64,000 nucleotides of DNA from the NCBI GenBank assembly GCA_963695135.1, contig CAVOGA010000001.1, forward strand, positions 744,001 through 808,000, read 5' to 3'. The notes under the pieces are model-generated. The model did not search any database. It was given only the letters and a program-made list of their open reading frames with translations, and was not told where the DNA came from. Of the stretch, positions 1 to 8,478 are shown in pieces (within the stretch, counting starts at the first letter, position 1; each line of letters begins with the position of its first letter). The translations under genes were made by a program, and so were the position numbers. The DNA is from Marinihelvus sp963695135. Lineage in GTDB: Bacteria; Pseudomonadota; Gammaproteobacteria; Xanthomonadales; SZUA-36.

Positions 1-918
1 AATTCGGGGCAACTGGCCCTGCGCGTGCCCTGGTTCAAGGAAGTTTCCGGCAGCCAGGGCGGAAGTCTGCGGCGCCCCCTGCTGGCAGTTCTGGCCGGGC
101 TGGTGTGGTTGCTGCTCGTGTTTGCTGCGGCCCGGCCCCAGTGGGTGGGGGAGATACAGGATATGCCCGTGACCGGCCGTGACCTGCTGCTCGCAGTGGA
201 TATATCCGGCAGCATGGACACCCAGGACATGGCCTGGCAGGGGCGGTCTGTGAATCGGCTTAAGGTCGTCAAGGAAGTGGCCGGCGACTTTATCGAGCGC
301 CGCCGTGGTGACCGTGTCGGCCTGATCCTGTTCGGATCCCGTGCTTACCTGCAGACGCCACTGACTTTCGATACGGAGACCACCGCGACACTCCTTGACG
401 AGGCGGAGATCGGACTGGCGGGCCGGGAGACTGCCATCGGTGATGCCATCGGCCTGGCGGTCAAGCGCCTGCGTGAGGACGCGGCGACCGACCGGGTGCT
501 GGTGCTGCTCACCGACGGCGCCAACACTTCCGGAGAAGTCCAGCCCCTGCAGGCTGCTGAATTCGCGGCCCGCGAGGGGCTGACGGTCTACACGGTTGGC
601 GTCGGCGCCGATGAAATGCGGGTGCAGGACTTTTTTGGTTCGCGCGTTGTTAACCCCTCGGCAGACCTCGACGAGGAAACGCTGCAGGCCATTGCCGACC
701 GGACCGGCGGCCGCTATTTCCGGGCCCGTGATGCTGAGGGGCTGGCGAGGATTTACGACATCCTTGACGAGCTGGAGCCGGTCGAGAGCGATGTGGAAAT
801 CATCCGGCCGGTAGACGAGTTGTTCTACTGGCCCCTGGGGCTGGCCTGGGTTATCGCCGTGCTGGCCAGCCTGCTGACCCTGGTGCCCATCCGGTCGCCA
901 CGGGCGGCTGTCGCATGA
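1..918 (+). CDS. batA: BatA-like VWA-domain membrane protein, 5' end cut by window
   Basis: Von Willebrand factor A protein of the Bat (Bacteroides aerotolerance) type, an inner-membrane protein whose VWA domain faces the periplasm. The frame is open from base 1, and the residues before the first possible start (GTG at 25) read like BatA sequence (LALRVPWF), so the true start lies outside the window. A membrane segment at about residues 28-46 is followed by the metal-site motif DISGS (DxSxS), LTF and a TDGAN segment, then a C-terminal membrane helix. The stop overlaps the next ATG (ATGA at 915-918), so it is coupled to the batB/C fusion. The biochemical role of Bat proteins is still not settled. 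Confidence 0.85.
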   Translation, partial: NSGQLALRVPWFKEVSGSQGGSLRRPLLAVLAGLVWLLLVFAAARPQWVGEIQDMPVTGRDLLLAVDISGSMDTQDMAWQGRSVNRLKVVKEVAGDFIERRRGDRVGLILFGSRAYLQTPLTFDTETTATLLDEAEIGLAGRETAIGDAIGLAVKRLREDAATDRVLVLLTDGANTSGEVQPLQAAEFAAREGLTVYTVGVGADEMRVQDFFGSRVVNPSADLDEETLQAIADRTGGRYFRARDAEGLARIYDILDELEPVESDVEIIRPVDELFYWPLGLAWVIAVLASLLTLVPIRSPRAAVA

Positions 919-2609
919 TGGACTTCCTGCCCGTGCATTTTATCCGCCCGGAGTGGCTGCTGGCCCTGCCGTTGTGCGTGGCCCTGCCCTGGCTGTGGCG
1001 GCATTTGCGCCGGCCCTCCGGAGACTGGGCGCGCGTGTGTGATCCGCATCTGCTGCGCTGGCTCAGCGTTGGCGATGCCGCGCAGGGCCGCAAGGGCCTG
1101 GGCGCCTGGTTGGCCGGACTGGTCATCCTGATTGCGACCCTCGCCCTGGCCGGGCCCAGCTGGCAGCAACTCCCGGACGTGAGCTTTTCTGCGCAGGACT
1201 CCCGCGTCATCGTGCTCGACCTGTCCCAGTCCATGCTGGCCGAGGATCTGAAGCCGGACCGCCTGACGCGCGCCCGTTACCGGCTTTCAGACCTGTTGAT
1301 GGAATCCCTGGAAGGGCAGGTTGGCATGGTCACCTTTGCCGGTGATGCCTACGTGGTGTCGCCGCTGACCAACGACATGAACACCATTGCGAACATGTTG
1401 CCCGCGCTGCGCCCGGACGTGGTTCCCGTGGCGGGTAGCCGGGCGGACCGCGGCCTGGAACTTGCAGCCGAGCTGCTGCGCCGCAACGGCACGCCCGGCG
1501 GTGAGATCCTGCTGGTATCGGATGACGCCGACGAGCGCGATGCTGCCCTGGCCGCCTCCCTGGCAGCCGAGGGCATGGTCGTTTCCGTGCTCGCGGTCGG
1601 CACGCAGGCCGGCGCTCCGATTCCCAGCGGCAACGGATTTATTACCGACGCCAGCGGGGCGGTGGTTATTGCACGCACCGGCTTTGCGGGGCTGGAAGCG
1701 GTGGCGCGCGCCGGTGGCGGGCGCATGAGTGTGCTGGATGGCAGCAGCAGTCCGGCTTCACCCTGGCTGAGTGGTGAAGGCACCGACTTCGCCCTGCGTG
1801 ATGAGGGCGGCGGTGATCGCTGGGCCGATGCAGGTCCCTGGCTGCTCCTGTTGCTGCTGCCCCTGGTGGCGGTGGGGTTCCGGCGCGGCCTGCTGTTTTC
1901 CCTGGCCTTGATGCTGATGCCGGCCATGCTGCTGCCGGCGCCGGCCCATGCGGGCCTCTGGGACGACCTGTGGCAGCGCAAGGATCAGCAGGCCCAGCGG
2001 GCGCTGCAGGACGATGCACCGGCCGAGGCGGCCGCCCTGGCGCAGGACCCGTCCATTGCCGGGGAGGCCTGGTACCGCGCCGGAGATTACCAGCGGGCGG
2101 CCGGCTCCTGGTCTGCCGTCGATGACGCCAACGACTGGTACAACCGGGGCAACGCGCTGGCCCTGGCCGGCGAACTGGATGCCGCGATCAACGCCTATGA
2201 CCAGGCGCTGCAGCGTTATCCCGAGATGGAGGACGCGCTGTACAACAAGGCGATCGTGGAACAGCTGAAGGACCAGCAGGAGCAGGAGTCGGAAGACCAG
2301 GAAGGGGAAGGCGAGCAGCCGGAAGGCGAGTCGCAGGATTCAGAGCAGGAAGGGCAGCAGGACGATTCCGAATCCGAGGGCGGCGAAGAAGGCCAGGAAA
2401 GCGAGCCCCAGGAATCGGAGCAGGGTGAAGGCCAGGAAGGCGAGCAGCAGGAGCAGGAGCTGGCGCAGGCCTGGAGCGAAGAAGACGCGCAGGCCATGGA
2501 GCAGTGGCTGCGACGTATTCCTGACGACCCGGGTGGGTTGTTGAGAAGGAAATTCCGCAATGAACATCAGCGCCGCGGAGCGCCGCCAGACGAGAAGAAA
2601 ACGTGGTAA
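915..2609 (+). CDS. BatB/BatC fusion: VWA domain plus TPR and acidic tail
   Basis: The first 330 or so residues form a BatB-type VWA protein: two N-terminal membrane segments (about 14-29 and 62-80), the MIDAS motif DLSQS at 102-106 and a membrane segment near 305-340. The rest is BatC-like: TPR repeats (about 345-450, including YNRGNALALAGELDAAINAY) and then an extreme Glu/Gln/Ser low-complexity stretch (about 458-530). In many genomes BatB and BatC are separate; here one 564-residue protein carries both. Overlaps are 4 bases with batA and TAATG with batD, which implies translational coupling. The complex is inferred to act at the periplasmic face of the inner membrane. Confidence 0.8.
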   Translation: MMDFLPVHFIRPEWLLALPLCVALPWLWRHLRRPSGDWARVCDPHLLRWLSVGDAAQGRKGLGAWLAGLVILIATLALAGPSWQQLPDVSFSAQDSRVIVLDLSQSMLAEDLKPDRLTRARYRLSDLLMESLEGQVGMVTFAGDAYVVSPLTNDMNTIANMLPALRPDVVPVAGSRADRGLELAAELLRRNGTPGGEILLVSDDADERDAALAASLAAEGMVVSVLAVGTQAGAPIPSGNGFITDASGAVVIARTGFAGLEAVARAGGGRMSVLDGSSSPASPWLSGEGTDFALRDEGGGDRWADAGPWLLLLLLPLVAVGFRRGLLFSLALMLMPAMLLPAPAHAGLWDDLWQRKDQQAQRALQDDAPAEAAALAQDPSIAGEAWYRAGDYQRAAGSWSAVDDANDWYNRGNALALAGELDAAINAYDQALQRYPEMEDALYNKAIVEQLKDQQEQESEDQEGEGEQPEGESQDSEQEGQQDDSESEGGEEGQESEPQESEQGEGQEGEQQEQELAQAWSEEDAQAMEQWLRRIPDDPGGLLRRKFRNEHQRRGAPPDEKKTW

Positions 2610-4324
2610 TGAGACACACCTTGATGACTTTTGCCGGGCTGTTGTTCGCGGTGGCCTGGTCCTGTGCAGTGAGCGCGGCGGAGATCACCGCGCAGTTGGA
2701 CCGGGATCGCATCGTGGAGGGCGAAACCGTCACCCTGGTGATCCAGACCGACGACCCGAAGCAAAGCCTGGATACCGACCTGGACCAGCTGCAGGCTGAC
2801 TTCCACGTGATTGACCAGCGTTCCGAGACGCAGATGTCCATTGTCAACGGCCGCCAGTCCGCCAATGTGCGCCTGCTGGTCACGCTGGAGCCCAAACGCG
2901 CCGGTAAACTGACCATTCCCAGCCTGCAGTTCCGCGGCGGTGGCCGTACCGCGCCGCAGCTGCTGACCGTGGGCAAGGCGCCTGAGCTGGGCCCCGGTGA
3001 ACAGCCGCCGGTGTTTATCGAAGTCGAGGTAGATCCGGTGGAAGGGCCGTACTATGTGCACGCCCAGCTCTCGCTGAAGGTGCGCATTTTTTACCAGCAA
3101 AACCTTACCGAGGCAGCGATCAACCCGCCGGAGCCGGAGCAGGCCTCGGTGCGCCTGCTGGATGAAGTGCCTTACCAGGCGGACCGGAACGGGGAGCGTT
3201 ACCGGGTCCTGGAACGCCGCTACGCCATCTTCCCCGAGCGTTCCGGTGAACTGGTCATTCCCCCGTTGCAGCTGACCGGGCGCCTGATCGAGCGTCCTGC
3301 GGACCGGCTGTGGCAGCCGTCCGTGCGCGGGCGCCGGGTGCGCATCGAGAGCGACCCGCTGACCCTGACGGTTCTTCCCCGTCCGCCGGAATATACCGGC
3401 GACAACTGGTTGCCGGCGCGCAGCATCGAGCTGGCCCAGCAAATCACGGACGGTGTTGAAGTGCGGGTCGGTGAGCCGGTAACGCGGACGGTGATTCTTG
3501 ACGCTGTGGGCCTCGAGGAGCACATGCTGGAAGAGCCGCCCTGGCCGGAAATCAGCGATGCGCGAATTTATCCGGATCAGCCCCAGGGCATCAGCCGGGA
3601 CGACGGGCAATGGGTCCTGGGGCACCGCGAGTTCCGCTACGCGGTGGTTCCGGAACAGGCGGGTGAACTGGTGCTTCCGGAGATCCGGCTCACCTGGTGG
3701 GATACGGTCAATGACCGGCAGCGGGTGACCGTCCTGCCGGAGCACCGGGTAACCGTCTTGCCGCCGGAGCTGGCAGCCCCTTCCGCCGCCATGACACCGC
3801 CGGCGGGCTTGCCCGGCGCCAGCCTGCCCGGCCAGGTTGCGTCGTCGGACCCGATCCCCTGGCGACTGCTGAGCGGGCTGTTTGCCGCGCTGTGGCTGAT
3901 TACCCTGGTGCTGTGGCTGCGCAAGCCGGGGCTTGCGGCCCAGGCAAAATCTGCAGTCGAGAGCGCGCCGGCGGATGAACAGGCCCTGCTGAAAACCTTG
4001 CAGCAGGCTGCCAGGGCGGGTGATGCCCGCAAGGCGCATGCCGCGCTCGGGCGCTGGTTGCGCCATTACGGACCCGCCGGAACGCATGGCAGCCTGATGA
4101 CGCTGGCTGAGCTGGCGGGTGATTCGTCGCTGGCTGCCCAGGTCCGCCAGCTTGATGCCGTGGCCTATGGACAGGGTGGAGGGCCGGGTGGGTCGGGCCA
4201 GTGGTCCGGCGATGCCTTCTGGGCCGCGTTCACGGCCTGGCGGAAGTCGGGGATGGCCAGCGGCCAGGGAGCGGGGGGCGCCGCCGATCCGCTGGACATT
4301 TACGCGGCGGGCAGGCCGTCCTGA
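2609..4324 (+). CDS. batD: BatD oxygen-tolerance family protein
   Basis: BatD-family protein of about 571 residues. A signal peptide (MRHTLMTFAGLLFAVAWSCA, ending near SAAEI) leads into tandem beta-sandwich repeats, then one membrane helix (about 410-430, LLSGLFAALWLITLVLWL) and a cytoplasmic tail. The ATG at 2609 is preferred over the upstream in-frame GTG at 2603 because it forms a TAATG stop-start overlap with the preceding gene. It is the last gene of the Bat operon here; the next gene converges 9 bases away. BatD is thought to scaffold BatA and BatB in the periplasm, but this is inferred from the family rather than shown by the sequence. Confidence 0.8.
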   Translation: MRHTLMTFAGLLFAVAWSCAVSAAEITAQLDRDRIVEGETVTLVIQTDDPKQSLDTDLDQLQADFHVIDQRSETQMSIVNGRQSANVRLLVTLEPKRAGKLTIPSLQFRGGGRTAPQLLTVGKAPELGPGEQPPVFIEVEVDPVEGPYYVHAQLSLKVRIFYQQNLTEAAINPPEPEQASVRLLDEVPYQADRNGERYRVLERRYAIFPERSGELVIPPLQLTGRLIERPADRLWQPSVRGRRVRIESDPLTLTVLPRPPEYTGDNWLPARSIELAQQITDGVEVRVGEPVTRTVILDAVGLEEHMLEEPPWPEISDARIYPDQPQGISRDDGQWVLGHREFRYAVVPEQAGELVLPEIRLTWWDTVNDRQRVTVLPEHRVTVLPPELAAPSAAMTPPAGLPGASLPGQVASSDPIPWRLLSGLFAALWLITLVLWLRKPGLAAQAKSAVESAPADEQALLKTLQQAARAGDARKAHAALGRWLRHYGPAGTHGSLMTLAELAGDSSLAAQVRQLDAVAYGQGGGPGGSGQWSGDAFWAAFTAWRKSGMASGQGAGGAADPLDIYAAGRPS

Positions 4325-4333
4325 AACCGCGAA

Positions 4334-4894
4334 TCAGTTGCTGGCTTTGAGCACCAGCACGTCAATGCCGTTGTCCTGCAGCTGACGGCGCAGCTGGTCC
4401 GCTGACCGGGCGCCTTGCACCGGCCCGAGACGAACGCGGTGCCAGGTCTGGCCGTCCACGTTGACCGTCTGTACGTTGGCCACCGAACCCAGCAGCGCCA
4501 GGCGCGCCTTCATCTGGTCCGCATCGGCTGCGCTGCGAAAGGAGCCAACCTGCAGAACGAAGGCCTCGTCCGTTGCGCTGCTCTCCGGGACGCCCGGTTC
4601 CGGTTGCGCCTTCACCGTCAGTTCCCGTTCCGGCACCACGACTTCCATCTCCGGCAACACGGTGAAGAAGTCATAACGCTGATCCGCCGGGCGTTCTTCA
4701 CCAAGCAGTTCCGCATCCTGCTGCTCCTGGGGTCGGGGCAGGTCTTCCTGGCGGTCAGGACCGGCGGGAATGAAGCCCCGGGTGTACAGGACAACGGCGG
4801 CGATCAGGCCCAGCACGATGCCGCCGATGAACCACCCGGCCGGCGAGGTCCGGCGCTGGCCTTTGCCGGTGCGACGCTTCTTGCGGGTCGCCAT
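4334..4894 (-). CDS. SPOR-domain membrane protein (FtsN-like layout)
   Basis: A 186-residue protein with a very basic cytoplasmic start (RKKRRTGKGQRR), one membrane helix (about 21-41), an acidic/Pro-rich periplasmic linker and a C-terminal SPOR domain (about 107-186, starting FVLQVGSFRSAADA). SPOR domains bind denuded glycan strands at the septum, so a role in cell division or the cell wall is expected. It starts directly after the argS stop; a strong GGAGGA site inside the end of argS lies 7 bases before the ATG. argS followed by a SPOR gene is a common gammaproteobacterial pair, and the gene is often annotated as FtsN-like. Confidence 0.8.
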   Translation of the reverse strand: MATRKKRRTGKGQRRTSPAGWFIGGIVLGLIAAVVLYTRGFIPAGPDRQEDLPRPQEQQDAELLGEERPADQRYDFFTVLPEMEVVVPERELTVKAQPEPGVPESSATDEAFVLQVGSFRSAADADQMKARLALLGSVANVQTVNVDGQTWHRVRLGPVQGARSADQLRRQLQDNGIDVLVLKASN

Positions 4895-6655
4895 TTACAT
4901 TTCCTCCGGCGCTGATATGCCCAGCAGGGCCAGGCCGTTGAGCAGCACGATCCGTGTCGCCTCCACCAGGTTCAGGCGCGCGTTGCGCAGGTTTTCGTCG
5001 TCGACCAGGAACTGGTGCGCGTTGTAATAGCCGTGGAACTCGGTGGCCAGTTCGCCGAGGTAATGCGCCATCAGGTGGGGTGCACGCAGCCGCGCAGCGG
5101 ATTCAATGACTTCCGGATAGCGGCTCACGGCGCGCAGCAGGCTCATCTCCCGGTCTTCGGTGAGCAGGTCCAGGGCAGCTTCCCCGATTGCCGAGTTGTA
5201 GGTCAGGTCCATGCTTTCCAGGTTACGGAATACGCTGCAGATTCGGGCGTGGGCGTACTGTACGTAGTAAACCGGGTTGTCATTGCTGCGCGACTTGGCC
5301 AGGTCAAGGTCAAAATCCAGGTGCTGTTCGTGAGAGCGCATCACGTAGAAATAGCGGGCAGCGTCGGTACCCACTTCCTCGCGCAGTTCGCGCAGGGTGA
5401 TGAACTGGCCGGAACGGGTCGACATCTGGACCTTGCGGCCGTTGCGGTACAGAACCGCAAACTGCACGAGCAGGATTTCCAGCCGCTCCGGGTCCTCGCC
5501 CAGGCCCAGCGCCGCGGCTTTCAGGCGCGCAATGTATCCATGGTGGTCGGCGCCAAACACGTACAGCGCGTTGTCAAAGCCCCTCTCGAGCTTGTTCAGG
5601 AAATACGCGATGTCCGAGGCGAAATAGGTCGTGCGACCGTTTTCGCGGATGACCACCCGGTCTTTCTCGTCGCCCAGCGCCGATGCGCCGAACCAGGTGG
5701 CGCCGTCCTTTTCGTACAGGTGGCCGTTTTCGCGCAGCCGTTCAATGGCGTGATCGATGGCGCCGCTTTCTTCCAGTCCGGCCTCCGAAAACCACTCATC
5801 GAAAACCACGCCGAATTCTTCCAGGTCTTCCTGGATGTCGCTGAGAATGCTGTTGAGAGCGGCATCGTAGAACACCCGGTAGCCCGCTTCACCCATCAGC
5901 TGATTGGCCCGCACGATCAGTGCATCGACGTAGCGTTCGCTGTCGCCGCCTTCCGTGCCGTCCGCGGGCAAGCCATCGGCGACGTCAAAACCGGTAAAGC
6001 GCCACTTGTCGCCGATCTCGCTGCGCACGCCGCGGGCGATGTCGAAGATGTAATCACCCTGGTAGCCGTTGTCGGGAAAGCGCATGCGTTCGCCGCACAG
6101 CTCCAGGTAGCGCAGCCAGACGCTGACCGCCAGGATGTCCATCTGCCGGCCGTTATCGTTGACGTAGTACTCGCGCTGCACATTGAAGCCGGCCGCCTGC
6201 AGAATGCTCGACAGGCTGGCGCCATAGGCGGCCCCCCGTCCATGGCCCACATGCAGCGGGCCGGTGGGGTTGGCCGATACATACTCCACGGTGATGCTCC
6301 GGTCCGGGTCAAGCGGCTCCCGGCCAAACTCGTTCTGCTGTTTCAGCGCATCCTTGATCACACTGGTCAGCGCCAGGTGGGTCAGGAAAAAGTTGATAAA
6401 GCCGGGGCCGGCAATCTCTGTCGACGAGACCTGGCGGGATGAGGGCAGGCGGTCAATGATGTCCTGCGCCAGCTCCCTGGGGGCCTTGCCGGCCAGCTTG
6501 GCCAGCACCATCGCCATGTTGGAGGCATAGTCGCCATGCTCGACGGACCGGGTCCGTTCCAGCTGCGGCTCGATTTCCGTGTCCGCCGGCACGATGCCAT
6601 CACGCTTGAGATGGAGCAGGGACTGGATCAGCAATTCCTCGATGTGTTTCTTCAA
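4895..6655 (-). CDS. argS: Arginyl-tRNA synthetase
   Basis: Class I aminoacyl-tRNA synthetase charging tRNA-Arg. An N-terminal Arg-tRNA-S additional domain is followed by the ANPTGPLHVGHGRG segment, which holds the HIGH-type motif (HVGH), and the C-terminal anticodon-binding (DALR) domain ends at SAPEEM. The frame extends upstream, but the family normally begins at the KKHIEELL helix. A TTG at 6655 gives exactly that start, with AAGG 9 bases upstream, and a TACAAT -10-like element (6694-6699) lies inside the longer reading. From the TTG the protein is 586 residues, close to the usual 575-590. A second TTG at 6664 is possible. It is followed without gap by the SPOR gene. Confidence 0.93.
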   Translation of the reverse strand: MKKHIEELLIQSLLHLKRDGIVPADTEIEPQLERTRSVEHGDYASNMAMVLAKLAGKAPRELAQDIIDRLPSSRQVSSTEIAGPGFINFFLTHLALTSVIKDALKQQNEFGREPLDPDRSITVEYVSANPTGPLHVGHGRGAAYGASLSSILQAAGFNVQREYYVNDNGRQMDILAVSVWLRYLELCGERMRFPDNGYQGDYIFDIARGVRSEIGDKWRFTGFDVADGLPADGTEGGDSERYVDALIVRANQLMGEAGYRVFYDAALNSILSDIQEDLEEFGVVFDEWFSEAGLEESGAIDHAIERLRENGHLYEKDGATWFGASALGDEKDRVVIRENGRTTYFASDIAYFLNKLERGFDNALYVFGADHHGYIARLKAAALGLGEDPERLEILLVQFAVLYRNGRKVQMSTRSGQFITLRELREEVGTDAARYFYVMRSHEQHLDFDLDLAKSRSNDNPVYYVQYAHARICSVFRNLESMDLTYNSAIGEAALDLLTEDREMSLLRAVSRYPEVIESAARLRAPHLMAHYLGELATEFHGYYNAHQFLVDDENLRNARLNLVEATRIVLLNGLALLGISAPEEM

Positions 6656-6664
6656 AGGACTCAA

Positions 6665-6668
6665 CCTT
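6665..6668 (-). promoter_or_regulatory. argS ribosome-binding site
   Basis: AAGG on the minus strand, 9 bases before the TTG at 6655. It supports a rare TTG start for argS over the 25-codon longer ATG reading, whose extra residues do not look like the family. Confidence 0.5.
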
Positions 6669-6999
6669 GACCGCGGTGCGTTAAAGGGGCGGTATTGTAA
6701 ACCCTTGTGTGCCGTTTTGGTGTTCCGCAAGCCCGGGGAGGGCGCGCGATGTCAGTAATTTCGCTGATTTCGGCCAGGCATTCCTGTGGATAAGTCTGTG
6801 AACAATTGCTGAAAAGCGATTGGCGCCCGGGTGTCAAGCCGTCGTGACAGTGACAGCGCCACAGTGCTGAATAAACAATTTAATATATAAAACAATAATA
6901 TGAGCGATTTTTATTAAACCGCATCTCGCTGATTGCCGCCAACATCATGATTTTTATTTTCTGCGCCGCTTGTGCATAAAAAGCCGGGCGCGGCCCGCT

Positions 7000-7026
7000 T
7001 TGACCGGCCCTGCGGGGTGTTAGAAT
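7000..7026 (+). promoter_or_regulatory. Possible sigma-70 promoter for the TRAP permease
   Basis: TTGACC (7000-7005) and TAGAAT (7021-7026) are separated by 15 bases, shorter than the ideal 17. The -10 lies about 70 bases before the permease ATG. This is a weak pattern match only. Confidence 0.3.
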
Positions 7027-7096
7027 TTCGCCTGGCCCGGGCGCTCTGAACCACCGGCGGGGCCTGCTTTCAATCACGGGGACCATTTCACCTGAC

Positions 7097-8470
7097 ATGT
7101 CCGGACTCCTGTCCTTATTGCTCTTTCTGGCCGTAGCCGCCGCGCTGATGGCGGGTTTTCCCGTGGCCTTTACGCTGGCCGGCGTGGCCCTGCTGTTTGC
7201 GGGGATCGGCGCCGCTGCCGGGGTTTTTGACCCGGTCTTCCTGGAGGCCTTTCCGAACCGGATTTACGGCATCATGACCAACGAAACGCTGATCGCCGTG
7301 CCGGTGTTCGTGTTCATGGGCGTGATGCTGGAGCGCTCCCGCCTGGCCGATGAACTGCTGCGCGCGCTGGCGCAAATCATGCACCGCCTGCCCGGCGGCC
7401 TGGGTATCGCGGTGATGCTGGTCGGCGCCCTGATGGCGGCAAGCACGGGAATTGTCGGCGCCACGGTGGTGACCATGGGGCTGCTGTCGTTGCCAACGAT
7501 GTTGCAACAGGGCTATCGCGGCACCGTCGCGACCGGGTCAATTTGTGCCGCCGGGACCCTGGGACAGATCATTCCGCCGTCCATCGTCCTGATCCTGCTC
7601 GCCGACGTGTTATCCAATGCCTATCAGCAGGCACAGCTGCGCATGGGCCAGTTCAGCCCGGAAACCGTCTCGGTCGGCGAACTGTTTGCCGGCGCCCTGC
7701 TGCCCGGCCTGGCGCTGGTGGCGCTGTACATGGTGTACCTGGTGGCCCTGGCCTTTTTCAAGCCGGAGACCATGCCGCCGGCGTCACACGCGGCGAGCGA
7801 GCGCGTCAGCCTGGGCCGGCTGCTGATCCTGATCTCCGGTCCCCTGTTCCTGATCGTGGCGGTGCTGGGCTCTATCCTCAAGGGCATCGCGACGCCCACC
7901 GAGGCGGCGTCCGTGGGCGCCGTGGGCGCCATGCTGCTGGCGGCGCTACGCGGCAAGCTGAACCTCGAGAACCTGCGCGAGACGGTCATGCAGTCCGCCC
8001 GGGTCAGCGCCATGGTGTTCATGATTCTTATCGGCGCCTCGCTGTTTGCCCTGGTGTTCCGGGGGCTGGGCGGCGATGAGCACGTTGAGGGCCTGCTGGC
8101 GTCCCTGCCCGGTGGTGTGACCACCGCCATGATCGTGGTGATGCTGGCGCTGTTCCTGCTGGGCTTCGTGCTGGATTTTATCGAGATTACCTACATCGTC
8201 ATCCCGGTGGTCGGACCCACGCTGCTGGCCATGGGCGTCGACCCGATCTGGCTGGGTATCATGATTGCGGTCAACCTGCAGACGTCGTTTCTGACGCCGC
8301 CGTTTGGTTTCAGCCTGTTCTACCTGCGCGGCGTCACGCCGGACGATGTGCCGACAACGGATATCTACAAGGGCGTGATGCCCTTCATCGCGATCCAGCT
8401 TCTGATGCTGGTCGCCCTGAGCCTGTGGCCGGCGATCGCCACCTGGCTGCCGGGGCGGCTGTACGGTTGA
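7097..8470 (+). CDS. dctM: TRAP transporter large permease (DctM type)
   Basis: A 457-residue membrane protein with about 12 hydrophobic segments, matching the large subunit of tripartite ATP-independent periplasmic transporters; the sequence is most like the branch annotated for mannitol or chloroaromatic compounds. Conserved segments include GIVGATVVTMGLLSLPTM, the GTLGQIIPPS loop and the C-terminal TSFLTPPFGFSLFYLRG. It uses an ion gradient to import an organic acid delivered by a DctP-type binding protein. It converges with that binding protein, 8 bases apart. A small DctQ subunit, normally encoded just upstream or fused, is absent; at this length the protein is not a DctQM fusion. The true substrate is unknown. 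Confidence 0.88.
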   Translation: MSGLLSLLLFLAVAAALMAGFPVAFTLAGVALLFAGIGAAAGVFDPVFLEAFPNRIYGIMTNETLIAVPVFVFMGVMLERSRLADELLRALAQIMHRLPGGLGIAVMLVGALMAASTGIVGATVVTMGLLSLPTMLQQGYRGTVATGSICAAGTLGQIIPPSIVLILLADVLSNAYQQAQLRMGQFSPETVSVGELFAGALLPGLALVALYMVYLVALAFFKPETMPPASHAASERVSLGRLLILISGPLFLIVAVLGSILKGIATPTEAASVGAVGAMLLAALRGKLNLENLRETVMQSARVSAMVFMILIGASLFALVFRGLGGDEHVEGLLASLPGGVTTAMIVVMLALFLLGFVLDFIEITYIVIPVVGPTLLAMGVDPIWLGIMIAVNLQTSFLTPPFGFSLFYLRGVTPDDVPTTDIYKGVMPFIAIQLLMLVALSLWPAIATWLPGRLYG

Positions 8471-8478
8471 GGCGCGTC

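Larger units (their letters stand above)
6656..7096. other. 441-bp divergent intergenic region with AT-rich island
   Basis: No credible gene lies between argS and the TRAP permease. In particular no small TRAP subunit can be placed here. Bases 6869-6920 form a strikingly AT-rich patch (TTTAATATATAAAAC and neighbours) inside very GC-rich DNA. This could be an UP element, a nucleoid-protein site or simply promoter DNA for the divergent genes. Confidence 0.6.

Noticed and set aside
2567..4087. A 506-codon minus-strand frame opposite batD
   Set aside because: Arg/Gln/His-rich composition typical of antisense shadows; batD on the other strand has a signal peptide and family match.
5015..6442. A 475-codon plus-strand frame opposite argS
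   Set aside because: Shadow of argS, no recognisable motif or start signal.
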